A DNA stretch of 37,828 bases from the NCBI RefSeq assembly GCF_000613885.1, contig NZ_BAJV01000020.1, forward strand, positions 1-37,828, written 5' to 3'. The first letter of the stretch is position 1; each line of letters starts with the position of its first letter. This DNA is from Asaia prunellae JCM 25354 (lineage in GTDB: Bacteria; Pseudomonadota; Alphaproteobacteria; Acetobacterales; Acetobacteraceae). Position numbers and translations under genes: made by a program. The notes below the pieces were generated by a model. That model did no database searches. It had not been told where the DNA came from and saw only the letters and a list, made by a program, of their open reading frames with translations. Below, in pieces: positions 22,961 to 30,237 of the stretch.

Positions 22961-23036
22961 CCCGATCCTACCACACCACGAGTCCCGTTTGTACCGAAAT
23001 CGCCCGGTTTTGCTGGGTTTTTCATGATTTTCTCGC

Positions 23037-23222
23037 TCACCATGCCGGGTCATTCTGGCGCTCGTCGTCGCCGCGGAACCACGTTGAAGGGCCGTCAAAC
23101 TGCATCCCTACGATGCCGGTTCTTCCGCCTCGGTTCTTGAGCACGATCACTTCCGCCGTGCCTGCTGACTTTGCCAGTCGGTCCATGACTTCAGCCGCCC
23201 GCTTTTCGTAGGCGCGTCGCTC
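23037..23222 (-). pseudogene. Displaced C-terminus of DnaB
   Basis: In the -1 frame the sequence reads RRAYEKRAAEVMDRLAKSAG, then TAEVIVLKNRGGRTGIVGMQF and a final DPAW. TAEVIV-x-K-x-R-x-G-x-TG is the conserved end of DnaB helicases. One lost G near 23219-23224 (GAGGAG to GAGAG) explains the break. Confidence 0.85.
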
Positions 23223-24523
23223 TCGCCTGTGTTTCGGCTGACCTGCCCGTCTGCCCCGACGCGAAGCCGTAGCGCCATTTCCTCGCGGTAGAGCGCCATC
23301 ACACATCGGGCGTCCTGCTCGATCGCGCCACTGTCCCGGATATCGGCGAGGGAAGGGCGCCGGTCCTCGCGGTTCTCCGATTGCCGGTTGAGCTGGGAGA
23401 GCGCGATGACGGGAACGTTCAGTTCACGAGCCATGCGGGCCACATCGCGGCTGATTTCGGTCACTTCTGCCGTCCGGTTGCCGGAACGCTTCACGGCCGC
23501 ACTGGCTTCCATAAGCTGGAGATAGTCGAGGGCGATGAACGCCAGCCCCTGTTTCTGCCGCTTCATGCGTCGGGCCCGAGTGAGGATCTGCTGCACGGTT
23601 GCGCCTTCTCGGTCATCGACCATGAGCGGGATATCGCGGGCGGCCATGCCTGCCGACACGATCCGGTCCATGTCCTCGCGTGATACCGGCCTCCTTTCCC
23701 CGTTTGGAAATTTCCAGTGCCCCGTCATGACCACATCGACCGGCAGGCCAGTCTTGCCCGCCACCGCCTTGCTCATCAGTTCCTCGGCCGACATTTCGCC
23801 CGACCAGATCAGCCCCCGGCCGGAAGTCTTGGCCGCCCGCATCGCAAGCCCGAGCATGAGCGAGGACTTACCGACACCCGGCCGGGCTGCGATGACATAC
23901 ACGCCACCCGGCCTCAGGCCGCTCAGGAGGGCGTTCAACCCCTCGTACCCGGTATCCATACCGGAAAGGGCGTCCCCTGCCTTCCACGCGCATTCTGTGG
24001 CCTCCAGGAGGGTGTCTATGGCGGAGGCCGAGGTCTTCATCGGGCGTTCGGCATCGCCAGTCAGTGCCAGCCGCTCGATCCGCTCCTGCAATTCCTCGAT
24101 CAGAACCGCGCCGGTCTTGTCGCCGGAATGCACCACGTCGAGGATCAGATTTTCCCCTTCGACCTTCAGGGCGCGCAGAAGCGCGGCATCTGCAATCGCC
24201 TGTGCATAGCCTCGCATGACCGGCTTGCCGACAAAGGCCGTTGCAAGCTTTGTCGCAGACTCCTTCCAGAATTCCGCCGTCTTCGGGTTGGTCTCGACTT
24301 CGCCCCGGATGGTGATGAAGTCGCACGCCTTCCCGGCCTGCACCCGGTCTCTGGCAATCCGGTAGATCTCCCCCAGCGCCTCAGACGCGAATGCCTCGGA
24401 GGTCAGGAGGTCATCGACCAGTTCGAGTGAACCGCTGTTGAGCAGCACACCCGCGACAAGCGAACACTCGGCCTCGAACGTGTCGAGCGAACGCTTAGGG
24501 GGAAGGAACAGGGATTCACCCAC
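23147..24523 (-). CDS. dnaB: Replicative DNA helicase, DnaB family (C-terminus frameshifted)
   Basis: The protein unwinds the replication fork as a hexamer. It has the DnaB N-terminal domain (EAECSLVAGVLLNSGSLELVDDLL), then the RecA-like core: Walker A ARPGVGKSS, IALDYLQLM (Walker B), VPVIALSQLNRQSENR and DSGAIEQDARCVMALYREE. After VSRNTGE the frame changes and the true ending continues at 23037. I chose GTG 24523, with GGGAGA upstream and eight bases of overlap with the previous gene; codons further upstream lie inside that gene. Joined length would be about 495 aa. Confidence 0.88.
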   Translation of the reverse strand: MGESLFLPPKRSLDTFEAECSLVAGVLLNSGSLELVDDLLTSEAFASEALGEIYRIARDRVQAGKACDFITIRGEVETNPKTAEFWKESATKLATAFVGKPVMRGYAQAIADAALLRALKVEGENLILDVVHSGDKTGAVLIEELQERIERLALTGDAERPMKTSASAIDTLLEATECAWKAGDALSGMDTGYEGLNALLSGLRPGGVYVIAARPGVGKSSLMLGLAMRAAKTSGRGLIWSGEMSAEELMSKAVAGKTGLPVDVVMTGHWKFPNGERRPVSREDMDRIVSAGMAARDIPLMVDDREGATVQQILTRARRMKRQKQGLAFIALDYLQLMEASAAVKRSGNRTAEVTEISRDVARMARELNVPVIALSQLNRQSENREDRRPSLADIRDSGAIEQDARCVMALYREEMALRLRVGADGQVSRNTGESDAPTKSGRLKSWTDWQSQQARRK

Positions 24524-24695
24524 GGTCGTTTCTCCCGAACTGGAGTTCGGCAATGAAGCGCAGGGCATTGGCCGTTGCCTCGATCTCTGCCTCGATTTCG
24601 TCACGGCTCAGGCCGCCTTGCACGATCGCATCGGCAAACGTGCTGTTCATGCGCTGCCGGTTCACAAAGAACGGCTCGGCTATGTGCTGGATCAT
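24516..24695 (-). CDS. Unknown small protein, 59 aa
   Basis: A helical, acidic protein (IQHIAEPFFVNRQRMNST..., LSRDEIEAEIEATANALRFIAE). ATG 24695 overlaps the stop of the replication protein (24692) by ATGA; further upstream codons lie in that gene. It lies between the replication protein and DnaB, so a helicase-loader or adaptor role is possible but not shown. Confidence 0.62.
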   Translation of the reverse strand: MIQHIAEPFFVNRQRMNSTFADAIVQGGLSRDEIEAEIEATANALRFIAELQFGRNDRG

Positions 24696-24949
24696 GCTCG
24701 TGCTCCTTCCGCGAATTCCTCGATCATGGGCGGCTTGCCCTCGCAGCCAGTGCGCGCCCATTCGCGACGGGCTGCCCGATAGGCGGCCTCGACTTCAGGC
24801 GGATGCTGCGAAGCCGTTGGTCTGGCCACCGCCTGCACGACGCACTCGTCGTTCCATCGCTCGCCGTTGAGCCAGGTGGCCGGGTGGGGGCGGAAGTCCT
24901 GCCCGTTGCGGACGTTCTCGCCAAAGGGCCATGATGCGACCGCCCGCAT
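24692..24949 (-). pseudogene. Displaced C-terminus of the replication protein
   Basis: MRAVASWPFGENVRNGQDFRPHPATWLNGERWNDE is the usual last domain of DUF1376-type replication proteins (FxPHPATWLNxxRW). In the same frame upstream lies RKDGKASARRAYDKARKKIGHAA, so the ATG at 24949 is internal, not a start. Two missing bases in the middle of the gene moved it out of frame. Confidence 0.82.
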
Positions 24950-25865
24950 GATCGCAGCATGGCCGATCTTTTTCCGGGCCTTGTCGTAGGCCCTTCGAGC
25001 CGATGCCTTTCCGTCCTTGCGTGGGTAGCTGTCCAGAATTCCTCGAAGTCTCTGGCTGGTCCTTCCGTCTCGCTTCCCGGATTGCCGCTTTCGTCTGTTT
25101 CGAGATCCAGCGTCGGTTCGTCCTCAAAGGGACTATAGGGTTATATGCTTCTGCTTCTGCTTCTTGGTGTTTAAGGTCGGAATTTGCTTTTCCATCGTGT
25201 CGGAATGATCCGACACCAACCCCTAGGTAGGGGTCGGAAGGATGGGACCAATCTTTCCGCGCCCTAGCATGATTGCACGCCGCGCAGGCTGCTACGAGAT
25301 TGGATTCATCGTTCGATCCGCCGTCGCAAACCGGCTTCAGATGATCGATGTGACAATAATCCGGCCCGGCCTGTCCTGATATGCGCAGTTTGACGCCGCA
25401 CCAGAAGCATTTTCCATTACTTCGGGCGATGATCCGCTTTGTCTTCTCAGGGCTGTCTGATTTTCGATATGGTCGGACACGCTCAGATTTTGGAACTGAT
25501 CCGCGCCGCAAAAGTGGATTTCCTCCCTCGGTCCCATTTGCTGAAGCTTCATCGGAAATGGCCTTATCCCTGACCATGCGACGATTGAAGATTGTCCCAT
25601 CTTCCGAGCGGCTAAATGCGCCTGCTTCCTCAAGCTCTGAGAGGCAGGAAGTCAGTTCATCCACGCTCGCGCCACACACGGCCGCGAGTTGTCGCTCAGT
25701 CGGCCGGCGCCCGTTGACGAGCAAATGACCGCACGGCTCTGCATCGAACATGATCGCCAAAAGGTCCATCCAGATGCCTCGTGCGGCTGGTGAGCACATG
25801 CGCAATGCTGGGTCGCGCTGCCAGTCCTGCCACCACCATTTTGTCCATCGCCTTGCCGTGCTCAT
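24795..25865 (-). CDS. Phage replication protein with internal HNH domain (C-terminal part frameshifted)
   Basis: The first ~115 residues resemble DUF1376/replisome-organiser proteins (WWWQDWQRDPALRMCSPAARGIWMDLL, a winged-helix pattern). Residues about 142-210 are an HNH endonuclease with two CxxC zinc pairs (CFWCG, CAACNHAR) and the core CHIDHLKPVCDGGSNDESNL. From about residue 242 the written frame is wrong. One missing base near 25139 and another near 25028 restore SPFEDEPTLDLETDESG, then DFEEFWTAYPRKDGKASARRAYDKARKK and the ending at 24692. The protein probably loads DnaB at the origin. Confidence 0.78.
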   Translation of the reverse strand: MSTARRWTKWWWQDWQRDPALRMCSPAARGIWMDLLAIMFDAEPCGHLLVNGRRPTERQLAAVCGASVDELTSCLSELEEAGAFSRSEDGTIFNRRMVRDKAISDEASANGTEGGNPLLRRGSVPKSERVRPYRKSDSPEKTKRIIARSNGKCFWCGVKLRISGQAGPDYCHIDHLKPVCDGGSNDESNLVAACAACNHARARKDWSHPSDPYLGVGVGSFRHDGKANSDLKHQEAEAEAYNPIVPLRTNRRWISKQTKAAIREARRKDQPETSRNSGQLPTQGRKGIGSKGLRQGPEKDRPCCDHAGGRIMALWRERPQRAGLPPPPGHLAQRRAMERRVRRAGGGQTNGFAASA

Positions 25866-26194
25866 GCCTTACCTCCCAGCATCTCAAGCCAGCGGTCCCA
25901 TGGCAGCACAACCATAGGCTGCTGCCGGTCACGCACGAGAAAGAGCGCGTCTGCCTGACCAAGCCAGCGTTCAAGCGTGGCAAAGCCTTCGCCATTGGCG
26001 CGGGCCTTCACCTCGCACACGAACGGCGCCCCATCGGGACCGCGCGCATAGACGTCCACATCTGTGCTGGCTGTATTTCGGAATTTCATTGCACCGGATA
26101 GGGGAACGCGCTCAGCACGAACTCCCGCTTCTGTGTGCAGGGCGACGATCTTTCGCTCTACCCTGGCACCTTTGTCACGTGAGGCTTTACCCAT
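25862..26194 (-). CDS. PD-(D/E)XK nuclease, resolvase-like
   Basis: A 110-aa protein with the layout of phage Holliday-junction-resolvase-like nucleases: basic start KASRDKGARVERKIV with a helix Glu, then STDVDVYARGPDGAPFVCEVKARA (Asp ... Glu-x-Lys catalytic set), and a final VVLPWDRWLEML. It could resolve branched DNA before packaging. It is in operon with GapR and the replication protein, overlapping the latter by ATGA. Confidence 0.75.
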   Translation of the reverse strand: MGKASRDKGARVERKIVALHTEAGVRAERVPLSGAMKFRNTASTDVDVYARGPDGAPFVCEVKARANGEGFATLERWLGQADALFLVRDRQQPMVVLPWDRWLEMLGGKA

Positions 26195-26197
26195 GGC

Positions 26198-26464
26198 TCA
26201 CATCCCAAGCGCACGACGGTAGATATCAAGAAGCGTTTCCTGCTCCTCAATTTCGTTCGGCTCTTTCTTGCGGAGCTTGATTATGTTCTTGATGGTTGCG
26301 ACATCGAAACCTGCCGAGCGGGCTTCGGCAAAAATATCCTTGATGTCACCGGCGAGGGCTTTCCGCTCTTCCTCAAGTCTCTCAACTCTTTCGATCACGG
26401 AACGGAGACGGTCCACGGCGATGCCGCCCACGTTGTCGCTGTTGTGACCTGTCATATCGCTCAT
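26198..26464 (-). CDS. GapR-like nucleoid protein (DUF2312)
   Basis: 88 residues. The core DRLRSVIERVERLEEERKALAGDIKDIFAEARSAGFDVATIKNIIKLRKK is the GapR signature. Cellular GapR of alphaproteobacteria clamps overtwisted, AT-rich DNA ahead of forks and stimulates topoisomerases. A phage copy may serve phage replication or alter host chromosome structure. Its ATG overlaps the methyltransferase stop (ATGA). Confidence 0.88.
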   Translation of the reverse strand: MSDMTGHNSDNVGGIAVDRLRSVIERVERLEEERKALAGDIKDIFAEARSAGFDVATIKNIIKLRKKEPNEIEEQETLLDIYRRALGM

Positions 26465-27612
26465 GGGGTCAGCCCTTCGTCTTGCATGTCGGCGATTGCG
26501 CCGAGGAATTCCGTGATGAATTGCGCCGCGACCTGGGGTACGATTGCATTGCCGTAACCGCGCAGGCGTCCCACTCGGGCGGAAATCCCTGTAGCCAGCG
26601 GCTGTGTGCCGGGTTCAACTGGCCTGAACTTGCCGTCGCGGCATCCGAGCCAGTCAGCACCTGACCAGAAGCCGTGATGCGGATTGGTCCTGGATGTTCG
26701 GACCAGCCTCCGGCCGAGGTCATCCGCGCCTCCATCGCTGTGCCGATCTCGCGCCCATTTCTCATGCGCTTCTCGATCGCCGGTGGTGTGGCATCCAGCT
26801 TGTCGCCATCTCTCGCGAGAGGGGTGTGCCAGCCCGATAGCCGCACCTCCCGACCCAGCAGACTGTTCGTCGGCACGTTCGGGCATTCCTGCCCGTCCTT
26901 GTGGTCGCGTGTTGTGGGAGTGGGCCAGCCCGCACGCTGCGCCGCCATGTTCAGCGTCATGTTCGGAGCAAACGGGTTGTATTTCTCGCCGCGCTCTGAG
27001 TCTGTCTTCGTGGGCGTCGGCCATCCTGCCGTCTTGGCTTGCCCTGCAAGGGTACGAAGCCCGCGTGCTGTCTCTGGCTGGTTGAACACGTTGCAGGTTG
27101 GCGTGTTCCAGCCTGACCGCTCCGAAGAACAGTCGCTTGCGGATATGCGGCGCGCCGACGCTACAAGCTGGCAATACTGCCGCCCCGCAGGCGTAGCCGC
27201 ATCCTTCCAGCGTATCGAATAGATCATCGAGCCAGCCGACCCGAATTGCTGCCTCAACCTGTTCCCCAAAAATGAGCCCAGGCTTGCACTCGCGGATGAG
27301 TTCGAGCCAGACGGGAGCAAGGTGCCGATCATCAGCCTGGCCAAGCCCTTTTCCAGCAACGGAGAAGGGCTGGCAGGGCGGTGATCCGGTCCAGATGCCG
27401 GGCGTTCCTTCAAGTCCTGCCCAGCGCAGGGCGAGCGGCCATCCGCCGATGCCGGCAAAGAAATGGCACTGGTCGAAGTCTCGCAGATCGTCCGTCCGAA
27501 CATCTCCGATTGACCGGGTATCGACCGACCCGGAGGGCAGATGACGTCCATTGATGAGTTCGCGCAGCCATGCTGCCGTGGGTTCGTCCCATTCATTGTA
27601 GAGGACACGCAC
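26461..27612 (-). CDS. C5 cytosine DNA methyltransferase
   Basis: 383 aa from GTG 27612. The C5-methylase motifs appear in order: FAGIGG (52-57), TGSPPCQPFSVAGKG with catalytic Cys80, GEQV (117-119, for the usual ENV), GAPHIRKRLF (about 153-162), a variable target-recognition region with repeated GLAHS/GLAHP blocks, and RLRGYGNAIVPQVAAQF at the C-terminus. No restriction partner is near, so it is an orphan enzyme, probably protecting phage DNA. The stop overlaps GapR's ATG. The same DNA is open in a second frame (26469-27617). Confidence 0.88.
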   Translation of the reverse strand: MRVLYNEWDEPTAAWLRELINGRHLPSGSVDTRSIGDVRTDDLRDFDQCHFFAGIGGWPLALRWAGLEGTPGIWTGSPPCQPFSVAGKGLGQADDRHLAPVWLELIRECKPGLIFGEQVEAAIRVGWLDDLFDTLEGCGYACGAAVLPACSVGAPHIRKRLFFGAVRLEHANLQRVQPARDSTRASYPCRASQDGRMADAHEDRLRARREIQPVCSEHDAEHGGAACGLAHSHNTRPQGRAGMPERADEQSAGSGGAAIGLAHPSRERWRQAGCHTTGDREAHEKWARDRHSDGGADDLGRRLVRTSRTNPHHGFWSGADWLGCRDGKFRPVEPGTQPLATGISARVGRLRGYGNAIVPQVAAQFITEFLGAIADMQDEGLTP

Positions 27613-27617
27613 GTCAT
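26469..27617 (-). CDS. Overlapping second frame across the methyltransferase gene
   Basis: A 382-codon frame, +1 relative to the methyltransferase, covers almost the same DNA. Its ATG (27617) overlaps the upstream stop by ATGA and has GAGGGGGCGG before it, so it is better placed than the methyltransferase GTG five bases later. The product has repeats SGWNTPT, AGWPTPT, AGWPTPTTRDHKDG, SGWHTPLARDG, a block TPAGRQYCQLVASARRIS and an end LNPAHSRWLQGFPPEWDAC. From memory these resemble a recurrent family of unnamed phage proteins. Whether it is translated is unknown. Confidence 0.45.
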   Translation of the reverse strand: MTCVSSTMNGTNPRQHGCANSSMDVICPPGRSIPGQSEMFGRTICETSTSAISLPASADGRSPCAGQDLKERPASGPDHRPASPSPLLEKGLARLMIGTLLPSGSNSSASASLGSFLGNRLRQQFGSAGSMIYSIRWKDAATPAGRQYCQLVASARRISASDCSSERSGWNTPTCNVFNQPETARGLRTLAGQAKTAGWPTPTKTDSERGEKYNPFAPNMTLNMAAQRAGWPTPTTRDHKDGQECPNVPTNSLLGREVRLSGWHTPLARDGDKLDATPPAIEKRMRNGREIGTAMEARMTSAGGWSEHPGPIRITASGQVLTGSDAATASSGQLNPAHSRWLQGFPPEWDACAVTAMQSYPRSRRNSSRNSSAQSPTCKTKG

Positions 27618-27808
27618 TCCGCCCCCTCGATAAATTCGTAATGCACGGACACGACGCGGCGCAGGCCAGCGGCCTTGAGAACCTTTTCTGACAGGGGTTT
27701 GTCAGCGTTGCGCTGCTGGTGGAGCGTCTGGCGCTTGATGCCAGCGGCGCGGGCTGCGGCGGCTTCGCTTGGGAAACTGTCAGCCCATCGCCTGACAATT
27801 CCGATCAC
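27614..27808 (-). CDS. Small helix-turn-helix-like protein
   Basis: From GTG 27808 the 64-aa protein reads IVRRWADSFPSEAAAARAAGIKRQTLHQQRNADKPLSEKVLKAAGL, an XRE-like helix-turn-helix followed by a short beta tail (VVSVHYEFIEG). It may be a small regulator. The frame stays open far upstream, but that part overlaps the restored C-terminus of the previous gene, so the GTG is preferred. It ends with an ATGA overlap to the next gene. Confidence 0.55.
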   Translation of the reverse strand: MIGIVRRWADSFPSEAAAARAAGIKRQTLHQQRNADKPLSEKVLKAAGLRRVVSVHYEFIEGAE

Positions 27809-27834
27809 GTCCGCTTCTTCCAGCCGGTTACGCC

Positions 27835-27962
27835 TTACTTGGCGGCGTTCCGGTCGGCCCAGGCCATCATGCGAAGCGCAATGCTGTTGAGCCGGTCCGA
27901 GGCCCATTTCAGACAGAGTGCGGATTGTAGAAGGATGCAGGCGAGCCACTGGATTTCTGCGG
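27835..27962 (-). pseudogene. Displaced C-terminus of the 28325 gene
   Basis: Helical tail AEIQWLACILLQSALCLKW, then ASDRLNSIALRMMAWADRNAAK and stop at 27835. It continues the upstream protein after restoring one base at 27960 and ends shortly before the likely start (27808) of the next gene. Confidence 0.65.
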
Positions 27963-28325
27963 CTTGCCGGTGGATGAACCAGCGCATTCATTGTCCCATC
28001 TTTCGGATAGATCGCGATACAGCGCGGCCTGGTGTTCGGCTCTGCGTCTGGCGCGGTCGAGGTGGTGCCGATAGGCAGATTGGACGGCCAGAAAGACGTG
28101 GGCCGGGATTGCCGACCATTCGCCGTAAAACAGCCGTTTGACTTGTCCGTCCGTAAGCCCGGTATCCCTGGCAGCACGGTGGAATTTCTGTTTGCGTGGG
28201 GTGGCGTCGTGGCCGCTTTCGACCATCTCGCGCACTAACCCTGAGCAGTATTCGGTCACGGCTTCTGGTGTGAATTGTCCACAACTTTCCGCCGTGGCGG
28301 AAAAGATTTCCGTCATTTTGAACAT
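27909..28325 (-). CDS. Unknown phage protein (C-terminus frameshifted)
   Basis: From ATG 28325 (TTGGAG ribosome site) a protein with a helical N-terminus and TGLTDGQVKRLFYGEWSAIPAHVFLAVQSAYRHHLDRARRRAEHQ, which looks DNA-binding. After SSTGKP the written frame gives a short meaningless tail. The -1 frame gives AEIQWLACILLQSALCLKWA and ends MMAWADRNAAK at 27835. One lost base at 27960 explains it. Joined length is about 163 aa. Confidence 0.65.
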   Translation of the reverse strand: MFKMTEIFSATAESCGQFTPEAVTEYCSGLVREMVESGHDATPRKQKFHRAARDTGLTDGQVKRLFYGEWSAIPAHVFLAVQSAYRHHLDRARRRAEHQAALYRDLSERWDNECAGSSTGKPQKSSGSPASFYNPHSV

Positions 28326-28358
28326 GTCTTGCTCCAATCACTGTGAAGCGGATCCACA
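28275..28358 (+). other. Two DnaA-box-like nonamers
   Basis: TTGTCCACA (28275-28283, one mismatch to TTATCCACA) and GGATCCACA (28350-28358, two mismatches) lie in the same orientation near the start of the 28325 gene, in the replication cluster. Two weak boxes are not enough to call an origin. Confidence 0.2.
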
Positions 28359-28373
28359 GTTCTTGAGGCATTC

Positions 28374-28589
28374 ATGGAAGGCGACACCACCACCCACGAG
28401 CACGACAAGCCTTTGCTTGAAGCGGATGCAAGAAGGTTCACGCAGCGTCTTGATACGCCCGTGATCGCTCTCGACATCATGCGACAGGCCCGGCTCTGGT
28501 CGATGCTGCACCCGCACGCTACGGGCCAGACGCGCCAACGTCTGGTCTCGGAGTTTGCGGCTGCGGTGGGGGTCGTGGTCGTCATTTGA
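28374..28589 (+). CDS. Possible small protein on the plus strand
   Basis: The stretch 28326-28597 has no convincing minus-strand gene. On the plus strand a 71-aa frame has a ribosome site (TTGAGG, five bases before ATG), high GC in third codon positions and a protein-like sequence (ARRFTQRLDTPVIALDIMRQARLWSMLHPH). A minus-strand alternative (28313-28585, 90 aa) is open but Ser/Arg/Cys-rich, like a shadow. Function unknown. Confidence 0.4.
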   Translation: MEGDTTTHEHDKPLLEADARRFTQRLDTPVIALDIMRQARLWSMLHPHATGQTRQRLVSEFAAAVGVVVVI

Positions 28590-28597
28590 TTGCGGGA

Positions 28598-29116
28598 TCA
28601 GACGACGCCAGACGCGCCAGGTTGGTATCGCTTTGACGCCATGCGCGGCACGAAAGATGCATCCAAGTTACGATGCATTTTATGGTGATTTGCATGGCAA
28701 GAAACGCAGAGCCAGCGGACGTCTAACGGATTGGAATAATCGTCGTGATGCGCTTGGACCTTCTTATCTCCGCAATTCTCACACGGGCATTTTTTGAGTT
28801 TTCCATCCCGCACGGCATTGCTTACTTGGATATGAGCCGATCTCTTCTGAGGATTTTTCTTTTCCCACACCTTTTTCGCCTCGTTCCCGGCGTCAGGCTT
28901 GGCAGTCGCATACGCCTGGCGTGCGGCAATCCGCTTTGGGTCATTTGCGCGCATCCGATCATAAGTGCGGTAATATTCTGCACTTGCCATGCGAACGTTT
29001 TTTGCGTCCGCTTTCGTGCATTCTTTGCATTTATTCAGATGGCCATCAGCCATTTGCGAGTGTGCGTAGAATTCGCTCAACGGGAGATGCCGCGAGCATT
29101 TGAAGCATTGCTTCAT
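28598..29116 (-). CDS. HNH endonuclease with extra zinc motif
   Basis: 172 aa. The N-terminus has two cysteine pairs (CFKCSRHLPLSEFY ... CKECTKAD), a zinc module often fused to HNH proteins. The C-terminus has CPCENCG, VQAHHDDYSNPLDVRWLCVSCHANHHKMH, the HNH catalytic His and zinc-binding Cys. A strong AGGAGG precedes the ATG. It may be a free-standing homing-type nuclease. It is not disrupted. Confidence 0.82.
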   Translation of the reverse strand: MKQCFKCSRHLPLSEFYAHSQMADGHLNKCKECTKADAKNVRMASAEYYRTYDRMRANDPKRIAARQAYATAKPDAGNEAKKVWEKKNPQKRSAHIQVSNAVRDGKLKKCPCENCGDKKVQAHHDDYSNPLDVRWLCVSCHANHHKMHRNLDASFVPRMASKRYQPGASGVV

Positions 29117-29125
29117 TGCAGCCTC

Positions 29126-29599
29126 CTAAAATGGGATAGAATCATCCAGATCGCCGGGTGGTGCGTTCCATCCGCTCGACTGGTGCGATTGTTGACCGCT
29201 CTGACGTTGCGGGGCAGGGCGGTTGTCCTGACCCTCGTCACCGTCCCGGTTGTTGTCGAGCAGCGTCAATTCGCCCCGAAATGGGCCAAGCACGATTTCA
29301 GTCGTGTAGCGCTCCTGTCCGCTCTGGTCGGTCCATTTTCTTGTCTGGAGCTGACCTTCCACGTAGATCTTGCGGCCTTTACGCAGAAAGCGTTCAGCCA
29401 CATCGGCAAGGCGTTCGTTGAAGATTGCTATGCGGTGATATTCGGCTCGTTCTTTACGCTCTCCAGACGCGCGGTCTTTCCGGCTCTCGGACGTTGCTAC
29501 CGTCAGGTTGACGATCTTGCTGCCAGACTGGGCATTGCGCGTCTCGGGGTCGCGGGTAAGTCGGCCCACGAGAATGACCTTGTTTACAGAACCGGCCAT
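29126..29599 (-). CDS. ssb: Single-stranded DNA-binding protein
   Basis: 157 aa with a full OB fold (SVNKVILVGRLTRDPETR, EYHRIAIFNERLADVAERFLRKG, KIYVEGQLQTRKWTDQSGQERYTTEIV) and a Gln-rich linker ending in DDSIPF, the acidic tail that recruits replication and repair partners. It coats single strands at the phage fork and could cooperate with the annealing protein at 33928-34839. Confidence 0.95.
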   Translation of the reverse strand: MAGSVNKVILVGRLTRDPETRNAQSGSKIVNLTVATSESRKDRASGERKERAEYHRIAIFNERLADVAERFLRKGRKIYVEGQLQTRKWTDQSGQERYTTEIVLGPFRGELTLLDNNRDGDEGQDNRPAPQRQSGQQSHQSSGWNAPPGDLDDSIPF

Positions 29600-29600
29600 G

Positions 29601-29777
29601 TCACTTCGCCTTTATTTCTATGACGCGGCGCTTTCCGGCTGTCCGGTATCTAAACGACACATCGGAGCGAGCAATCGCCTCATCGGTCGTCATGATTGAT
29701 CCTGGCGCCTCGACCACTGCGCCGTTCGCAGGCGACAGAAATCCAATGACAGTCCAGTCTTTGGGGGCTTCCTTCAT
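29601..29777 (-). CDS. Small protein, 58 aa, unknown
   Basis: A short frame between the zinc protein and ssb: MKEAPKDWTVIGFLSPANGA..., ending FRYRTAGKRRVIEIKAK. It starts one base after the upstream stop and ends one base before the ssb ATG, so it fills the gap exactly. The beta-like composition and tight packing suggest a real gene. No family recognised. Confidence 0.65.
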   Translation of the reverse strand: MKEAPKDWTVIGFLSPANGAVVEAPGSIMTTDEAIARSDVSFRYRTAGKRRVIEIKAK

Positions 29778-29778
29778 G

Positions 29779-30237
29779 TCAGTACGCCCTCATATTCGCG
29801 ATCTGGCGTTGAGCGTCGGCCCAATTGAGGTCGGGCATCATCGCGCCCCAGGTCTCGTCCGCTCCGGCTGCCAGAGGCTCGATACGCTTGGGCTTTGGTT
29901 CCGGCTCCGGCTGGGGAGGCGGTGGTGGCTCCATAAGCCCGTGCTTGATGGCGGCGAGCATCATGCGACCGCCGTTTGCGCGTCCGACCCGCATCGTGGC
30001 TTCAGTCATCCCCACACCATCATTCAGGAGAGCAACAAACCGCTCTGCCTCATCGCGCGTGATGGGAGAATTCGAAGCCTTGTACGGTGTCTTGTTTCCG
30101 CTTTTCGCCTTGGCAATCAATGCAGCCCGCGCGCACGCTTCCGCACAGAAACGGCGGCGGTTCCAGTTGAAATCAAGGGATTCAGCGGGACGATTAAATA
30201 CCTTCCCGCAGTGGGGGCATGTCTTCGTTTCGCTCAT
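29779..30237 (-). CDS. Zinc-finger-like phage protein
   Basis: 152 aa. CPHCGK (Cys7, Cys10) and FCAEAC (Cys31, Cys35) form a likely zinc site; the middle contains a helical block (ITRDEAERFVALLNDGVGMTEATMRVGRANGGRMM) and the end has a Pro/Glu/Lys spacer. It probably binds nucleic acid or a protein partner. The start overlaps the upstream small gene by ATGA and repeats the MSET start of other genes. Confidence 0.65.
   Translation of the reverse strand: MSETKTCPHCGKVFNRPAESLDFNWNRRRFCAEACARAALIAKAKSGNKTPYKASNSPITRDEAERFVALLNDGVGMTEATMRVGRANGGRMMLAAIKHGLMEPPPPPQPEPEPKPKRIEPLAAGADETWGAMMPDLNWADAQRQIANMRAY

Noticed and set aside
23535-24430. Long plus-strand frames over dnaB
   Set aside because: Shadows of the helicase frame, which carries all DnaB motifs.
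26461-27617. Restriction-modification system around the methyltransferase
   Set aside because: The nearest nuclease (25862-26194) is resolvase-like and two genes away; no restriction-enzyme-like gene overlaps or adjoins the methyltransferase.
28745-29623. A 292-codon plus-strand frame
   Set aside because: It is antisense to the HNH and SSB genes, both of which have strong motifs and ribosome sites.
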